This document shows, one piece after another, positions 21,201-34,330 of a stretch of 64,000 nt of DNA; positions within the stretch are counted from its first letter, which is position 1, and each line of letters opens with the position of its first letter. This DNA comes from Caprimulgus europaeus (lineage: Eukaryota > Chordata > Aves > Caprimulgiformes > Caprimulgidae). Position numbers and translations under genes: made by a program. The notes under the pieces were generated by a model, which saw only the letters and a program-made list of their open reading frames with translations, was not told where the DNA came from and did no database searches. The stretch lies in assembly GCA_907165065.1 (NCBI GenBank), contig OU015524.1, positions 2,426,416 through 2,490,415 of the forward strand, in the 5' to 3' direction.

Positions 21201-22913
21201 TGTTACAACCTAATTTGTTCTTGGCTTGACTTTACCCTCAGTACTAATTACTTCATATTAAAGCATCTGTGAAAAGGAATAATAAATAAGTAAAACTGAG
21301 CCTGCTGAGGAGCAGAGATGTTGCACGTTGAGCAGAAAGCAGGATTGCCTTTCATCTGCAATTCAGAGCAATTCTGCAAACCCATTGCCTGGGTTGATGG
21401 GCATCATGAGATGTGGGCAGTGATGCTGAGATATGGGTGCAAGTGGCTGGCTACCAGCACCACCAGCAGGGAAACATGGATGAGACCCTTGCTAGTGCCT
21501 TGTCAGATCTCAAGGTGTCTTGTTGGAGAAGCGTTGGCCTGAGGGAGGAAACACAAAGTAGGCTGGCTCAAAATGTGGTGCCCTGAACGCTCGTCCTCTG
21601 AAGCTGGAGCAAATCCAACCCTTGCTGGCTGCACCTCCATGTCCTTATCTGTAAAGAAAAGATGAACAGGACAAGCATCTCCATGGAAGACTGTGAAGAT
21701 CTCCAGATGAAAGCTCCAAGTACATGTGAGGATGATTAAAGGCATCGTGGTGCTTTGTTATGCTCACAGTCTAAACACGCTCGGGCCATCCCAGACTCTT
21801 TGAAAACTGTTAGATGCTTTCAAGCTAAATATTTATCTCTGCAGAGCTGGGACAGCCCCACGTTGAGAGATTAGCTCAGTTCCCTCTGTCAACAGCATCT
21901 CAGCAAAGAGTTCTGGGCTTGGACAGGGCTCACGCATGGGCTGAACACGTGGGAAAAAACGCTGGAGCAGCCCCAGAGCCTGACCCTGCTCCCACAGAGC
22001 CAGGACAGCAGCCAGAGCACGCGCTGGCCGGCTGATAGCGCCGTGGGCATTCCCCGCTGGAAACTCTGACTCAAAGCCCTTGAATAGCCACACAAGGATG
22101 CTTTATTTTGTCTCTCCTCTTTGGGAAGAAAGAATCTTGAAGGCCTTTGCCCGGGCAGCTGGTAAAATGCAGTGTTTAACCAGCCGAGAAGTGATGTTGC
22201 CTGCTCTGGATGGGACCGATTGGGATTAGGGAGCGCTGGAAGTGACAGTGATTTTAGCTAGTAGCTTGGTTTGTCTCAATGTGGTTCTAGTAAAAACTTG
22301 ACCTTTAGAAAAAAAAAGGCATTACTGGAAAGTATTTAGCTTAGGTGACCCACGACATGAATTATTTTCATCCAAGAGAGGGAAAAAAAAGTGTGTGTGT
22401 TTGTGCCTGTGGTTGCTGTTGCTTTCCCTGGTGGCGACGCATGGTTTGCCACGTATTTTGCAGGAACAGAATAAAGGAATAATTTGCTATGAGATGGCCC
22501 CAGGGCTGAGAGAGGAGCAGAGGGATCAAGTAGAGACATCTAAGAGCTGTGCCAGGAGCCTGGGCTTCCTCACCCCAAGGCTTTATCTTAATCCCATTAG
22601 AAATAGCGTGGAGAAAATACCTATGTGCTGTTGTTGCTTTGAGCCATGGTCCCCACTGAATGTCCAGGGGTACTTTGCTCCCTGCAAATGTGTTTCTGCT
22701 CCCAGCTGGGTCTACAGGAGGCAGAGCAATGGGCTTGAGGGGTTGTGGTGCTCTGCAAGGTCTCTAGAGGAGAAAAGTAGGGTTGTCCCTGTTCACAGGA
22801 GGGTCGCATGGCTTTGCACTGGGAGCTCAGGTATAGTGCAGGTGTAGCTATGCAGTGTTAGAAGTGTGATGAGGACTGAAGGCTTGGTCCCTGCTTCTGC
22901 ATGAGATGCAAGC
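18276..22913. other. Intergenic stretch, no gene recognised
   Basis: About 4.6 kb with no supported exon. A frame at 22395-22847 looks like a signal peptide at its start, but it begins at GTG inside a GT run and has no eukaryotic initiation codon. Confidence 0.4.
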
Positions 22914-23040
22914 ACCACAGAATCACAGTTTGGGTTGGAAGGGACCTTAAAGCTCATCCAGTTCCAACCCCCCTGCCATCAGCAGGGACACCTTCCACTA
23001 GACCAGGTTGCTCAAAACCTCATCCAACCTGGCCTCGAAC
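22914..23040 (-). repeat. CR1 LINE 3' fragment
   Basis: CACAGAATCACAGTTTGGG is followed by the young-subfamily segment GACACCTTCCACTAGACCAG and ends abruptly after CATCCAACCTGGCC. It is short and 5'-truncated. Confidence 0.9.
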
Positions 23041-23224
23041 CTACATCCTCTTCCCCAGCTGCACCCTCCCCATCCCCTGCACCACACTTTCCCACCAGCC
23101 AGCAAAGTTCTCTTTGTAGTGGGGGAATTTTTACTTAATTTAATTTATTGCAAACTAACACAAACTTCTAATTGTTGGTTTGGTAATGACAAAAAGAAAA
23201 AGGAAGCAGTTACATGCTCAGGCA

Positions 23225-23650
23225 AAGAGCCACACACGAGCTGATCAGGCACTCGTGCAAGGACTAACTGGGTGTCCATGCAAGACTTCAGTGGGTGCCC
23301 ATGCATGAGCAAAGAGGGTGCTCAAGCATAGGTGGGCTGGGGACTAACACATGAACTTCTTGAGCACCCATGCATGAGTTAATGGCTCACTCATGCTTGA
23401 GTTGTTTGGGTGCTCCATGCATCAACTAATTGGGTTTGCATGCATGACTTAATTGGGCAATCGTGCATAAATTGATTGGGTGCTCATGCATGAATTAATT
23501 GTGTGCTTATGTATTAGCTATTTGGGTTCTTGTGCATAAATTAATTGGGCACTCATGCATGGAATAAATAGGTGCTCATGCATGAACTTCTTGAGCACTC
23601 ATGCATAAATTAATTGAGCACTTGTGCAAGGACTAATTGTCATCTCACAC
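23225..23650 (+). repeat. ATGCAT-rich degenerate minisatellite, copy A
   Basis: About 16 imperfect units of roughly 25 bp follow the consensus GGGTGCTCATGCATGA plus ATTAATT. Most units keep the palindromic core ATGCAT or a one-base variant, the GTGCTC or GCACTC block and an AATTAATT end. A related array lies at 41690-41800 and 42555-42860 in the opposite orientation. Confidence 0.85.
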
Positions 23651-24356
23651 GTGAGCACAGCGAACTCCACAGTTCATGCTTGATATGCCACTGACCTGCA
23701 ATGGCCAGACTGGCTTAGGGCTACAGTTGTCCTCCATCACCTGCTGAACAGGTAGAGGTGTTGCATGGGGTGTTTTTGTCTGTGATACCCAGGACAGGTC
23801 CTGCACACCAGTGGTGCTGTGGACATGTCTACCCCCTCGTAAGAAGCCACTGTTTGGATGCTTCTGATGTCTCCTTAGGAGGACACCACCCAATCTGCTT
23901 TGGGATGCTGTGTTTCTGTATCTCCTCACACTGATGCTCTGTCAGACACCCCAGCTCTCTGACCTGGAGCACTGGGCTCGCCTAACCAAAAGCTGATGGG
24001 AAATGACAGGCACATTGTCCTCATAGATAACTCTAGCCAGAAGAATGCACCCTACTCAAAATAGTAGGAAGAAAAGCTGCTGGTGTGGTTTGTGAGGATG
24101 GGTGGAAAACCAGGAAAAACACTGTTGTGGTTCCTCAGATGAGAACATCTTGTTCAGCCAAATGCAAAGGCAGTGCTTGAGGACACTCCTGCAGAGACAA
24201 GGAGACAGGGTGGTGGCAATAAGGTTGGTGCTTGGCTGGGAAAATGGAAAGGAAGCATTTGATAATTATTACAGTGTTACCACAAAACGTATGCAGGCAG
24301 CAAGGTAATGAGGTCAGGACTTCTGCAGCATCTCATCCTTTTCCTTTTCATTCCAG

Positions 24357-24594
24357 CACCAGCACCACGTGGAGGAGGAGTAACTCTGACTGTGGTTGCC
24401 CAGCCTTGTTTGCTAGCTTCTCTGTGCACCCAGGAAATGATTTTTCAGGAGGTCTGGACAGTGCCAAGACTTGCAGGGAGTACACAGAGAGACCTGGTCA
24501 ACCCAGGAAAAATTGTGGACCTTTTGCCTCAAAAGAAAGACCTACTTGAAACCTTGCAGAAACAACCCCATTCCCCCGTGGCAGCGATGCCTGG
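24357..24594 (+). other. Isolated exon-like block
   Basis: A polypyrimidine-rich acceptor (CCTTTTCATTCCAG, ending at 24356) and a consensus donor (GCCTGG|GTAAGA) bracket 238 nt with one frame open throughout. The peptide resembles nothing I recognise, and a second frame is open for most of the length. This could be an exon of an unannotated gene, a lncRNA exon or chance. Confidence 0.2.
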
Positions 24595-27500
24595 GTAAGA
24601 TCTGGCTTGAAATGCAAATTATTTTGTTACATTGAAATGATATTAACGAAGTTTGGGAGTGTGACAGTGCCTGAAACCCCAGGTCTGAGCAGAGGACAGC
24701 TCAGACTCTCACAAAGCCAATCTGCTTGCCCAAGCTTTCCCAGGCAGGGTGTGTAGAGCAATAAAGAGCCTCTTGAAAGCTCTTGACAGCTTGTCAAAAG
24801 AGACATCTCAGGCTGAGTACACCAGAAGTATCCATGGCACGGAGTACAGGCAGCCTCTCTCGGGGCTTTGTCCTGCAAAACTGCCTTTCAGGAAGACTTG
24901 TTGTTGGGCAATGTTTTCTGTCTTTCCCACAGGGGTTTGAACAGGCTTCAAAAAGGGCAACAAATGCAAAAACATTGACTCGTGGCTCAGAGGCTTCAGG
25001 ATGAGGAGCCCCATGGCAAAGGAAACGCAGGAGATGGCAACCAGATGAGAAAACTTGTCACTTAAACCTTGAAAATCCCTTTTCCACCCGAAGCAGCCCC
25101 ACCTCCATTGCTGGGTAACGTTCTTGCACAGTCAGAAAGCCTCTCCAATTCCACATTGTACATAAACACATGTCACAGTCCCCACCAAAGGGTGATCAAC
25201 ACACCCTGAAGTGTGTTTATCTGCTGGCTGACGAGCTCCACTTAAGAGCTTAGTTTGCTGTGCTTGAAAGAGCCATTCTCCCTCCCAGCTCGGTGGGTTG
25301 ATGCCAGGAGGGTGCTGGAAAGTGTCTGGTGCTTCACAGGGGCAGAGCCTTTCATTCAGTCCACTTCTTCAGCCTTCTGCAGCTCCACGGTCTTGGGGTG
25401 AGGCAGCAGGGGTTGCATTTTGTTTGATAGGATGACCTGCCCGAGCCCACGGCTTCAGCTGCGGGTGGGAGGGCTGGCTGGGGCTGGCACTTGGGTTTTG
25501 AGGTGAGGAAGGAGGAGACACAAGCACTCTGGTCTTCTGCTGTCACCAGAGGCACTGAAACTCCCAGGACAATTTTGGAAGTGGTTGGCCACAAAGTGTG
25601 TGCCTGCAGTTGTGGTTGGAGGGAAGTAAAATTGTCCTCCTTCTGCTAAGTCCTGGTCAGGGCAAGTTTGGACATCCTCTGCCTGGACACAGCTCCTGTG
25701 TGGAAGGCAAATCTATTGCACTTCAACACAACCTGAGAGATGGATGCTTCTCCAAACCCCACTGCTACTGTGCAGCATGCTTTGCCCCTGCAGGAATCAT
25801 CCCCTGAAGAGCCTTTTTTCCACCCACCCAAGACTACAGCTGAGAATGCAGCACAGGAGGAACACGCTCTGGCTACCAAGGGGCTTTCTAGGGAGGGTGT
25901 AGAGCACCATCTAGTGAAGGTTGGTGAGGAAACCATCAGCTGCAAACCCTGTGAGGAGCAAACAGTGTCATGCTCATCTTCACACAGTGTTTGCATGGGG
26001 GAAACTGGTCCCAGCAACAAAGGAGGTGGAAATCGGGAGGGATCACATAGCTTCTTGTGACTCCTCTTTTTCTAGCCCTGTCCCTCCTGGAGTGACCAGG
26101 GCAGCTGGGATTCATACACAGGAGAACAACTCAAAGTTTTGCTTGTCTTTCACAAGCTGGTCCCTCTGGCTCTGCCATAGCTGAGCAGAGTCTTAAAGGG
26201 CCTGGGGAGAGTTTCAGATGTCCTACTACTTCATGTGTTTGGACCTTGAATTGCAGGGGAAGCTTTGTTCTACAAGACCTTAAAAGCACCCAAACTCTCT
26301 TTTCCTGTGCTCTTTTTTGATGCATGACCTCTCTCTACCCGTGACTTTGGTTTGAGCAGCTGAAGAGCTGAGGTCTCCTCACAAAGGCTGTGAGATGCTG
26401 CAGACCTGCCTACCTGCCACCTGCAGTCACTCTAATTAAAACCTCAAGGCTGAGTTAACATGTCTCCTTTTTTTATGGAGGTGTTTGAAGTCTATCATTG
26501 CTTTGGGCAGTCTGTGCTGTAATGAAGTTATTAGCAAGGAGACTTAAGCTTTATGATCACCCTTGATGACAGAATATCTCAGAGGGTTATGAAGCAGGTT
26601 TATTAGCAAGTGAAAACACCTTTTGGTGCAAGAGCAGCCATAGATGTCTGAGGACAAGTCAGTAACGGTAAATCACTGCCACCACTCCCAGCTGGGAGCA
26701 GTTTGGCTGGTGATAGTAGGTCACTGGCTGGGTCATCCTCTAAGGCTGCTCCTTCATGGTAGCACAGCACTGCTCTGATGATGAATTCATCCTGCTGTCT
26801 GAAACTGGGAGCTTCATGGTGGGATGTATCTTCTGGTGGTAAGCCCCTACTCTTGAGTCTTGTTTCCTTCCTCCTCTGGAGGTGCAGGTCAGTTGTCTTT
26901 AGACATCTCCAGGTATAGCTGACTTCTCTGACCTCAGGACATAGTGCTTGGCCTTAAATCATCTCAACCTCTCAACAGGGTCTCCAAATAAGGATTCAGC
27001 TCTGCTTACACCAATGAAGCAAAGTCACTTCCAATACTCTTCTCCCCAAATCTTTCTTGGCTTAAGCAATCAGTGTAAACAACCTTCTTGCAAGCCCAGA
27101 TGGCCCCCTGTTAGCTCACCTCAAAGGCTCTGCTGCTGCTGTCCCCAGCTGACCAGAAGCACCACGGCACCAGTGCTGTCAATGCCACAACCTTCATGAA
27201 GGACAGACCTGCAGCTCCTGCCTTGTGCAGCCCCAAGGCCCTTGGGCAGCTGTGCTCTGTCTGGCCAAGGCTGGAGGCAGAGCTGGGGACATGCTAGATC
27301 TCTGTCCCTGCCATCCTTCTTGGTAGAGCTGAAGAAGCTCATGTTGACTCAGGTGAATTTGGGGTTGCTTTTAACACCACCCTATCCAAGGCAGGACTTC
27401 AGGGAAGGGAAGGACTATGCCTTGAGATCCTATCCTATCCCCTCCCAAGGCCATGGCGTGGCCATTTGCTGGCTGTGGAGAACCCTCTAGAGGGAGCCCC

Positions 27501-30500
27501 GATCCCAAACATCCCCGGCCAAGGTCCCGTGAGGCCACAAAGATTCTGTGTGGGTGTCCAGATGTAGCTTTGTGGGAGTTTTGTTGTTTTGTTTGTTTTG
27601 GGGTTTTTTTTAAGACTCCACACTGCCTTAATATCTGCACCAGCCACACCTATGGTATCACTTGCCCTCTCTGAACATTTCTGCATGTTCCTGCCTCCCC
27701 AAGTGCCTCCTCACCCACTTCCAGCATCTCTCTCCCTTAGACCTCACTGAAGGTGAAGTCTTCTGTGGATGAATGCTGCCCTTGCATGGGGAAACCTCTT
27801 CCCATGGTGGCCTCCAAGGGCATTGCACTTGCCGAGGCCTGGCACCATGCTGTCCTGGCCCCAAAAGCCAGCCAAAGTGATTGCAACATCTTTAGCACCC
27901 ACTGGGTGCTGCAGGTCATGCAAAGCTCTCCAGATCTCACCAGGCCAAGAGGAGCCACATGCATTTGGGGTCTCTACTCACCAGGCTGTTTCTCTAGCTT
28001 GCATGTCAGCGTGCCTCCCGAAACCTAACCTCTGAGTGCCGTGAGTGAGGGAAATTTCTCCTGGCTTGAAGATAACAGGATGGTGCTGAAGCTTTCTGAT
28101 TTCTGCAGCCTTGAGTGTAGATGGAACCAGACCTCTGCAGCAGCTCACCAGCTCCATCCCATGCACGACCTCTCTCCTGCCAGTTGTGGAGCTCAGTGGC
28201 ACTGACACAGCCTGAGAAATGCCCTTTTCCTTTGCTCAGTGTCCACTTAGCTGAGCGCCCCTTGCCCAAAGCTTTGCTCTGCTCCATGTGCTTCCCCTCC
28301 TGGGCCCAGCAGCCTACTGCATGGTCTCCTCCACTCTGCTTCAAGGTGGTTTTTTCTCCCCTGGAGCCTCGTTCTACCTTTAATGAATTGCAATCTGTGA
28401 TGTGCTGTAATCACCTCAGGGAGACCATGGGCACAAAGTAAATCCCATTAAGGCCAAATTGCATTTTCTAAGTGTTTATGCTTTTTTCCCTTTCACCTCC
28501 CTGCCTCCAAAGCATCCAGGCTTTTCTCTGGAAGGAGGCACGTTCCTGTGCAAGCCTTGACCTGAAGGAAGTCTGAGCTAAATGTCCCCATGGCCAGAGG
28601 AAGAGCAAAGGAGGCTGCAGATCCCATTCCATGCTTCCTTAGACATCATCCTTGCTAGCTGCTGACTTCCTTGCCATAGCCAAGAGCTCTGGCTTTAAAA
28701 GCTGGATGCTGTGGTGTATTTTAGGGCAGGAGGATGGATGAGGAGCACTCAGGAGGATAGATGAGGAGAACTCTGCTAAATAGCAAGACTAGATGCAGTA
28801 GTTCAGTTTGCTTGGCTTTCTTCCCACCAGCCAACATGGGCTTGCACACAACACACGTGCGCCGTGGAGCAAATGTGCTCGCCGTGGCTGTGTGCTTCCT
28901 GCAACCAAGGATGCTATTGAAGTCATTAAATCTTTAAAGCCTTTAAATCTTCAAAGCTGTTAAATCTTCAGCCTTGAGGATCCTTGAAGCTGGTGGGTGG
29001 GGTGGCCCGTGCCTGTGGCCAGATTTCCCATGAACACTTGTATTGGCACTTCTGTCCTAAAATGTGTTTGTCCACTTTGTGCTAGGGCTGCTTCCTAGAA
29101 AGAAAGGGGGACCTTGGCTTTGCAGAAATGATATTCCTCCCTCTGCCCTCAAATGCTAACGATGGAGGTTGTGTGTGGCCAAGACATGCACAGGGCAGAG
29201 GTGACAGGAAACAATGCTGCATCAATCAAGGTGGAAAACTCTCCAGCAAGCAGGTGTGACCCGTATCTCATGCTGGAGTGGGGTTTGGAGCATTTTGGGG
29301 CAGCAGACATCCTTATTGGTCCATTCTGGAGCTGCTCACTCAATCCAAGGATGGGTCATCATGGACTGCTTTATTCATTATGTGGGAGCAGGTGTGAGGC
29401 AGGTCCCAACTCAGTGTTCAGCCAAGAGAAATTGTGAGTAGCTTCAAGGAGAAGTTTCTAAGTGTTTCCCTATTTAGCACAGTCAAGGTGGGGCTTATAA
29501 AGGTTTCTTGAGCTGTCCCTGCTGCTTCTTGCATTGGTTTCACCTTTTACCGGCTGGGTGCAAACAGGAGGTCCCACAGGAGGTGCTGGATCTAGTGGTA
29601 TCCTGGGCAAAACAGCCAGGGCAGGACTTGTGTGTGCATGTGCATAACAAAAGCACAGGGGTGGGTAACTTCTGCCATTAACCCTTCGTGGGTACCGTGG
29701 TCTGATCCACATTGAATGGCTAAAATCTCGAGCTCTGAAGGTGCCCATGTGCCCATCCTGGCACTGTCCCATCTCTTCTGCCATCCCTCTGTCCTCCTCC
29801 TGCCACTCTGGGCTTCAAGGTCATCCATGCCCAGCAGACACCCCGGCACCCCTCGGCTGTGCATCCATGCAGTCACTGGGTGAACTGGGAACAGGAACGG
29901 ATGCTGCTCGGTGCCACTGGAGTGGCTGTCCTTTCCAGCCAGGCTCTGCCCATGGCAGCTTCCAGCGAGGCTTGCAATGACCTTCTTCCCCATCCTCACA
30001 CCTCCTCCTCCTCCTCAGCTCCTTACAACATCAAAGCCCTGAAGTCTGCCCTCCTCCTTTCTCAGGAGATCTGGTGAAGGATTTATGCCGTGATAGGAGG
30101 CTCGCTGCTGCCTGTAGGAATAAGTCCCCCGGATATCAACCATATCGGGATCAAGGCACTGCTGGGTTGCCTCCTCCAGCCCAGCTGGCTCTTCCCTCCT
30201 TTCCTGCCCAGTCCTTTATTCATTTACAAGTCTTGTGAAGTCCCAACGCGACATCTGATTCCCATCCAGTTGGATAGTCAACTGACATTTTTCTCACGGT
30301 CTCTGTGCTCTTGTGCTTTGGGTCTCTGCCAGGAACTCCACATCTTTTACTTGCTTCTTCTTCTTCTTTTTTTTTTTTTCCCAGATCAAGTTGTCCTGGT
30401 CCTCTCTCCTTCCTCCTCCCCAGCCTTTAAAGGGAGCAAAATAAAAAGATCAACAAGAAGAGCTGGGCTCCTTCCAGTGCTCCCAGGGATGAACCCACTC

Positions 30501-31567
30501 TCCTCCCTCCATGCCAAGTGGCACTGAGATGCTTTCCTACAGTCCCAATGATGGAGCTACTCAACTCTCTGTTCCAAAAGTGGCCATTGTGCCAATAAAA
30601 GGGGCTACTGCCCCTGTCCCTCCCATTTTGCTGAGGGTTCTGCTGCCACTCGGTCACGAGTCGCTGCCCCCAGTCACTTTCCAGTGCCAGACAGGCACGC
30701 AGGTACGCTCTATGTTATTTCTGCTGCCCCAAGTTCTGGGTGACTGCTCTCATTTTGGGGGGCAAATGGGTGTTCCTCTCCCCACGGTGTGGCAGGCTGC
30801 AGCATTTTGCTGCTCATTCACTTCCAGCCATCATGGGAAAGCAGAGGGAATTCAACACATATCCTCAAACTCCCTCCCTTTCCCACTGCCCTGCGTGTTT
30901 TTGCTTTCTGCTCTCTTGGCCGGCAGAGTGGGAAGGAGGGAGGAGGACACCCTGGTTTCTCCCTCCCCAAACCTCTTTTTCCCCAATAACTCATCTCTTT
31001 GACATCCATCCAGGGATGTCAGCAGAGATGCTGACCCAAGCACCAAAGTGGTGACTCCAGTAACCCCAACATTGAGGTGGTAAAAACTAGTGCTCATTGC
31101 AAAGCCTTGCAGCTGCCTAAGGGCAGCAAGAACCAAGGCATTTTCCCCCAAATAGCCCATGGTATCTCAGAAAAACAACCAACCACAAGAGCAGCCTCCA
31201 CTCCCACTAGCTGCTGGTGTTCAAAAGCACCACGGCTACGTTGTGGTTGAGGCTATGTTCATGATTCGCACCAAATTGCGGTGCCATACCCATTTTCTTC
31301 TGCTTGGGGACAACCTGCAAAGAGAGTAAATCTGAAACCATGGTGAAAATCTCTTTCTGGATCAGCTGCTCCATTTGGGTAGGTCCCATGGCTGCTTATG
31401 GTGACCCTCTTTGAGACCCAACGTGAAGACGTTAGAGCGAAGAGGAACCAGCGTGAGCATTTGCTGGGTTCCTCCTCTGTCACCTGCCATGCTGCCTTAT
31501 CACTGTGTCTTGTCACTTCAAACATAACACAGTTCTGGAGTACTGCTGGCTGCTGTTTGGGTGCCAC
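24595..31567. other. Intergenic stretch, no gene recognised
   Basis: About 7 kb of mostly unique sequence without CR1 copies. Minor simple repeats include TTAAATCTT-type units around 28920-28975 and a T run near 30365-30380. No splice-consistent coding structure was found. Confidence 0.35.
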
Positions 31568-31998
31568 ATGCATCTAACCAGCAACACCAGAGCTCTGTTA
31601 GCTGCCCTGCTGTTCTCCTTAGCGTTTCTCCAGCCCCACGCGGGTGAGTCACCCCTAAACCCGCAGCTGATGCAGGAGCCATTAGAAATGACTGAGCACT
31701 TGAGGAAACAAGCCCTCCAGTTCCTCAGGCAGCAGCTCTGGCCGTGCTGTCACACCCCAACACCCATCTGCCATCACAGTGGTGGGCTCCTGGGGCCGTC
31801 CATCCCCAGATTTGCTCTTGTGCAAAGGCTTGTGAGCCCAGTGAACTTTGTTCCTTCTTGATTTCCTCCGTAGGAAGCAAAGTCCCTCAGGGCAAAAGGG
31901 CTGCCTGTATTATGCAGAGGAAGTCTGATGTCAGAGTAGATACACAGCCTTGCCAGCCAGAACTGACTGATTTTCTGGGAAAAATAACTGGTTTTTAG
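31568..31998 (+). CDS. Candidate two-exon small secreted peptide (speculative)
   Basis: An ATG at 31568 opens 25 codons with a signal-peptide pattern: MHLTSNTR, then the hydrophobic run ALLAALLFSLAFL, then QPHA. It stops at a full-consensus donor GCGG|GTGAGT (GT at 31644) in phase 1, the phase typical of secreted cytokine first exons. A pyrimidine-rich acceptor, TTTCCTCCGTAG ending at 31873, restores the frame. The second exon gives 40 more residues with two Cys (37, 52) and dibasic KR and RK pairs (33-34, 41-42), then TAG. The total is 66 residues over a 230-nt intron. Against it are a poor start context (C at -3), no nearby poly(A) signal and no family resemblance I can name. Confidence 0.22.
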
Positions 31999-31999
31999 A

Positions 32000-33690
32000 T
32001 TGCATCATGGTTTGAAGCAGCAACAGGAGTCTTCACATAAGCCATCAAACGCTTGCCCTCATTTTTCAAGGGCATGATGAAGCTCATGGGTTAGTAATGA
32101 CTTAGGATAAAGGCTCCTTGTCTCTCTAAGTCAGGTATTTTCTGCTCCAGCTCATGAGGATTCCCATTTGAAGCCAGGTAACTGTAGAAACGTCTGTCAT
32201 GTTACAAAATAGCAGAAAATTGACCTGTTTTTTTTCCTTTTAAATTGGACTATTTGATTTCTGCACCCCAGAGGTGGGCAGCAATGTGCTCAGAGAGCAA
32301 CAAGTGCATTTTCATGCAAGTAAAAAGCATCATTTTCTCTTTTTTTTTAAATTCACCAAACCTACCTTAAATGTGCTCCATTATGACCTTACCATTTCTC
32401 CTTACCCCAAGCTGTTCCTCCACAGCTGGCAGGGTTCATGGTGGGCCACCAGGGCTCCCCTGTCCCCATCTCTGTCTGGGCCAGTCTTTGCCTTCTTCAG
32501 GAAGCCAGGGGGAAGGTTTGACTTTCTTCCCAAGAAACCCTTTATTTTGGGGCAGCAGGGATACTTTTGGCAGCAAAAGGCTTTTGATGAAGACAAGATG
32601 GGAAGGAGAAAGTGAGGAAAATGCCTGAAATCAGAGGAATTATCATGCAGAGCAGAAAGACAGCACGCACATGGAACAGGGATGCTCTGGGCATCCCTTG
32701 CACCAGTCATTACCGTGGTGACCAGAGGATGCTAACGGTCCCATACCAAGCAGGACATTTTCCTTGATTTTAGGCAACATTACAAAGGTTTCATCCCATT
32801 CCTAGGTCTCACCCACCAACACCTCCTGGTAGCAGATGGGACTCCCATGCAAGCCTTTCAGGAGATGTTCAGCGTGCCTGAGCCCGACTCATTTCTTTGC
32901 CCTCCCTCTCATGGATCAGGTTTACTCCTTTTTGCTGTGGCACAGGAAATGGCTCATTTTTCAAACAAGAGGGCTGAGCTTTATGCAGACATCTGGGCAC
33001 TTGCGCTGAAATTGGTGAGACCTTTGTGTCTAGCTGGGCAGGCTGTTCCTTCACAGCACCTTGGGCCATACCAGCGGTGTTATTTGGTCTCTTCTGCTCT
33101 TGACACATCATCAAGAACATCTTTTGGCTGTGTCCTGTGGAGACTGAAGGGAAAGGCCGTGTGGGTTATGCTGGAGGAGTGTTTCTTCCCACCCAAACAG
33201 GTCAACACAAAGCACTGGTGCAGCTTTGAGGTGCCAGAGCATTGTGGCTTAACGATGTCTCTGCTTAATTACTAGGATGCTTGTAGGGAGAGGAGCCTGT
33301 CTCTTCACCTCCTTTGCCTGTTGTACTCCTTTTGTGAACATTTATGGAGTCTAGACAGGGCTGGGGCCCACACATAAAGCTTCTCCTCATTTTTACTTGT
33401 CTGGATGAGCACTCCATGACTCACGCTGCTCCCTTGCATAGGAGGAAGCTTTAATTTATTGCTTCCTTCTGTTATACCTTCATCATGTAAAATGGTTCCT
33501 ACTGGCATACACCAAATATCTGTTTCAGGGGGACAGCTGTCCCAGGGAGACCCCAGAGGGTCAGGCCCCAAGATTTGCCCTGCCACAGGTGGTGGGGAAA
33601 CAGAGCAACCCTCCCTTTTTCCATCTTTCTTTTTTTTCTCCTATCATCGCATTTACAACACATTTCTGCTCCATGAGGGCACCTGGACCC
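32000..33690. other. Intergenic stretch, nothing recognised
   Basis: No supported exon or known repeat, only short T runs near 32230 and 32342. Confidence 0.35.
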
Positions 33691-33693
33691 CAT

Positions 33694-34330
33694 GAAGAAG
33701 AAGAAGAAAGGAAGAAGAAGAAGTAGAAGAAAGGAGGAGGAAGAAGAAAGGAAGAAGAAGAAGAAGAAGAAGAAGAAGAAGAAGAAGAAGAAGAAGAAGA
33801 AGAAGAAGAAGAAGAAGAAAGGAGGAAGAAGAAGAAAGAAGGAAGAAGAAGAAAGGAAGAAGAAGAAGAAGAAGAAGAAGAAGAAGAAGAAGAAGAAGAA
33901 GAAGAAGAAGAAGAAGAAGAAGAAGAAGAAAGAAGGAAACAGAAGAAAGGAGGAGGAAGAAGAAAGGAAGAAGAAGAAGAAAGAAGGAAACAGAAGAAAG
34001 GAGGAGGAAGAAGAAAGGAAGAAGAAGAAGAAGAAGAAGAAAGAAGGAAACAGAAGAAAGGAGGAGGAAGAAGAAAGGAAGAAGAGGAAGAAGAAAGGAG
34101 GAGGAAGAAGGAGGAGGAAGAAGAAAGGAGGAGGAAGAAGAAAGGAAGAAGAAGAAGAAGAAAGAAGGAAACAGAAGAAAGGAGGAGGAAGAAGAAAGGA
34201 GGAGGAAGAAGAAAGGAGGAAGAAGAAGAAGAAAGGAAGAAGAAGAAGAAAGGAGGAGGAAGAAGAAGAAAGGAAGAGGAAGAAGAAGAAAGGGGGATGA
34301 AGAAGAAGAAAGGAAAGGAAGAAGAGAGGC
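33694..34330. repeat. GAA/GGA purine array
   Basis: About 640 bp of almost pure A and G built from GAA and AAAGGAGGA units, with only rare pyrimidine breaks. A compound unit, AAGGAAACAGAAGAAAGGAG, recurs near 33932, 33983, 34043 and 34164, so the array has a higher-order structure. All frames through it are low-complexity: Lys/Glu/Arg forward; Ser, Phe or Leu in reverse. Confidence 0.97.

Noticed and set aside
22395..22847. 150-codon frame with a signal-peptide-like start
   Set aside because: Its first codon is GTG in a GT run, with no ATG near the hydrophobic segment and no splice evidence.
31568..31998. Reading the candidate secreted peptide as a chemokine
   Set aside because: The first exon pattern and phase fit, but the mature part lacks the CC or CXC cysteine pattern and the chemokine core.
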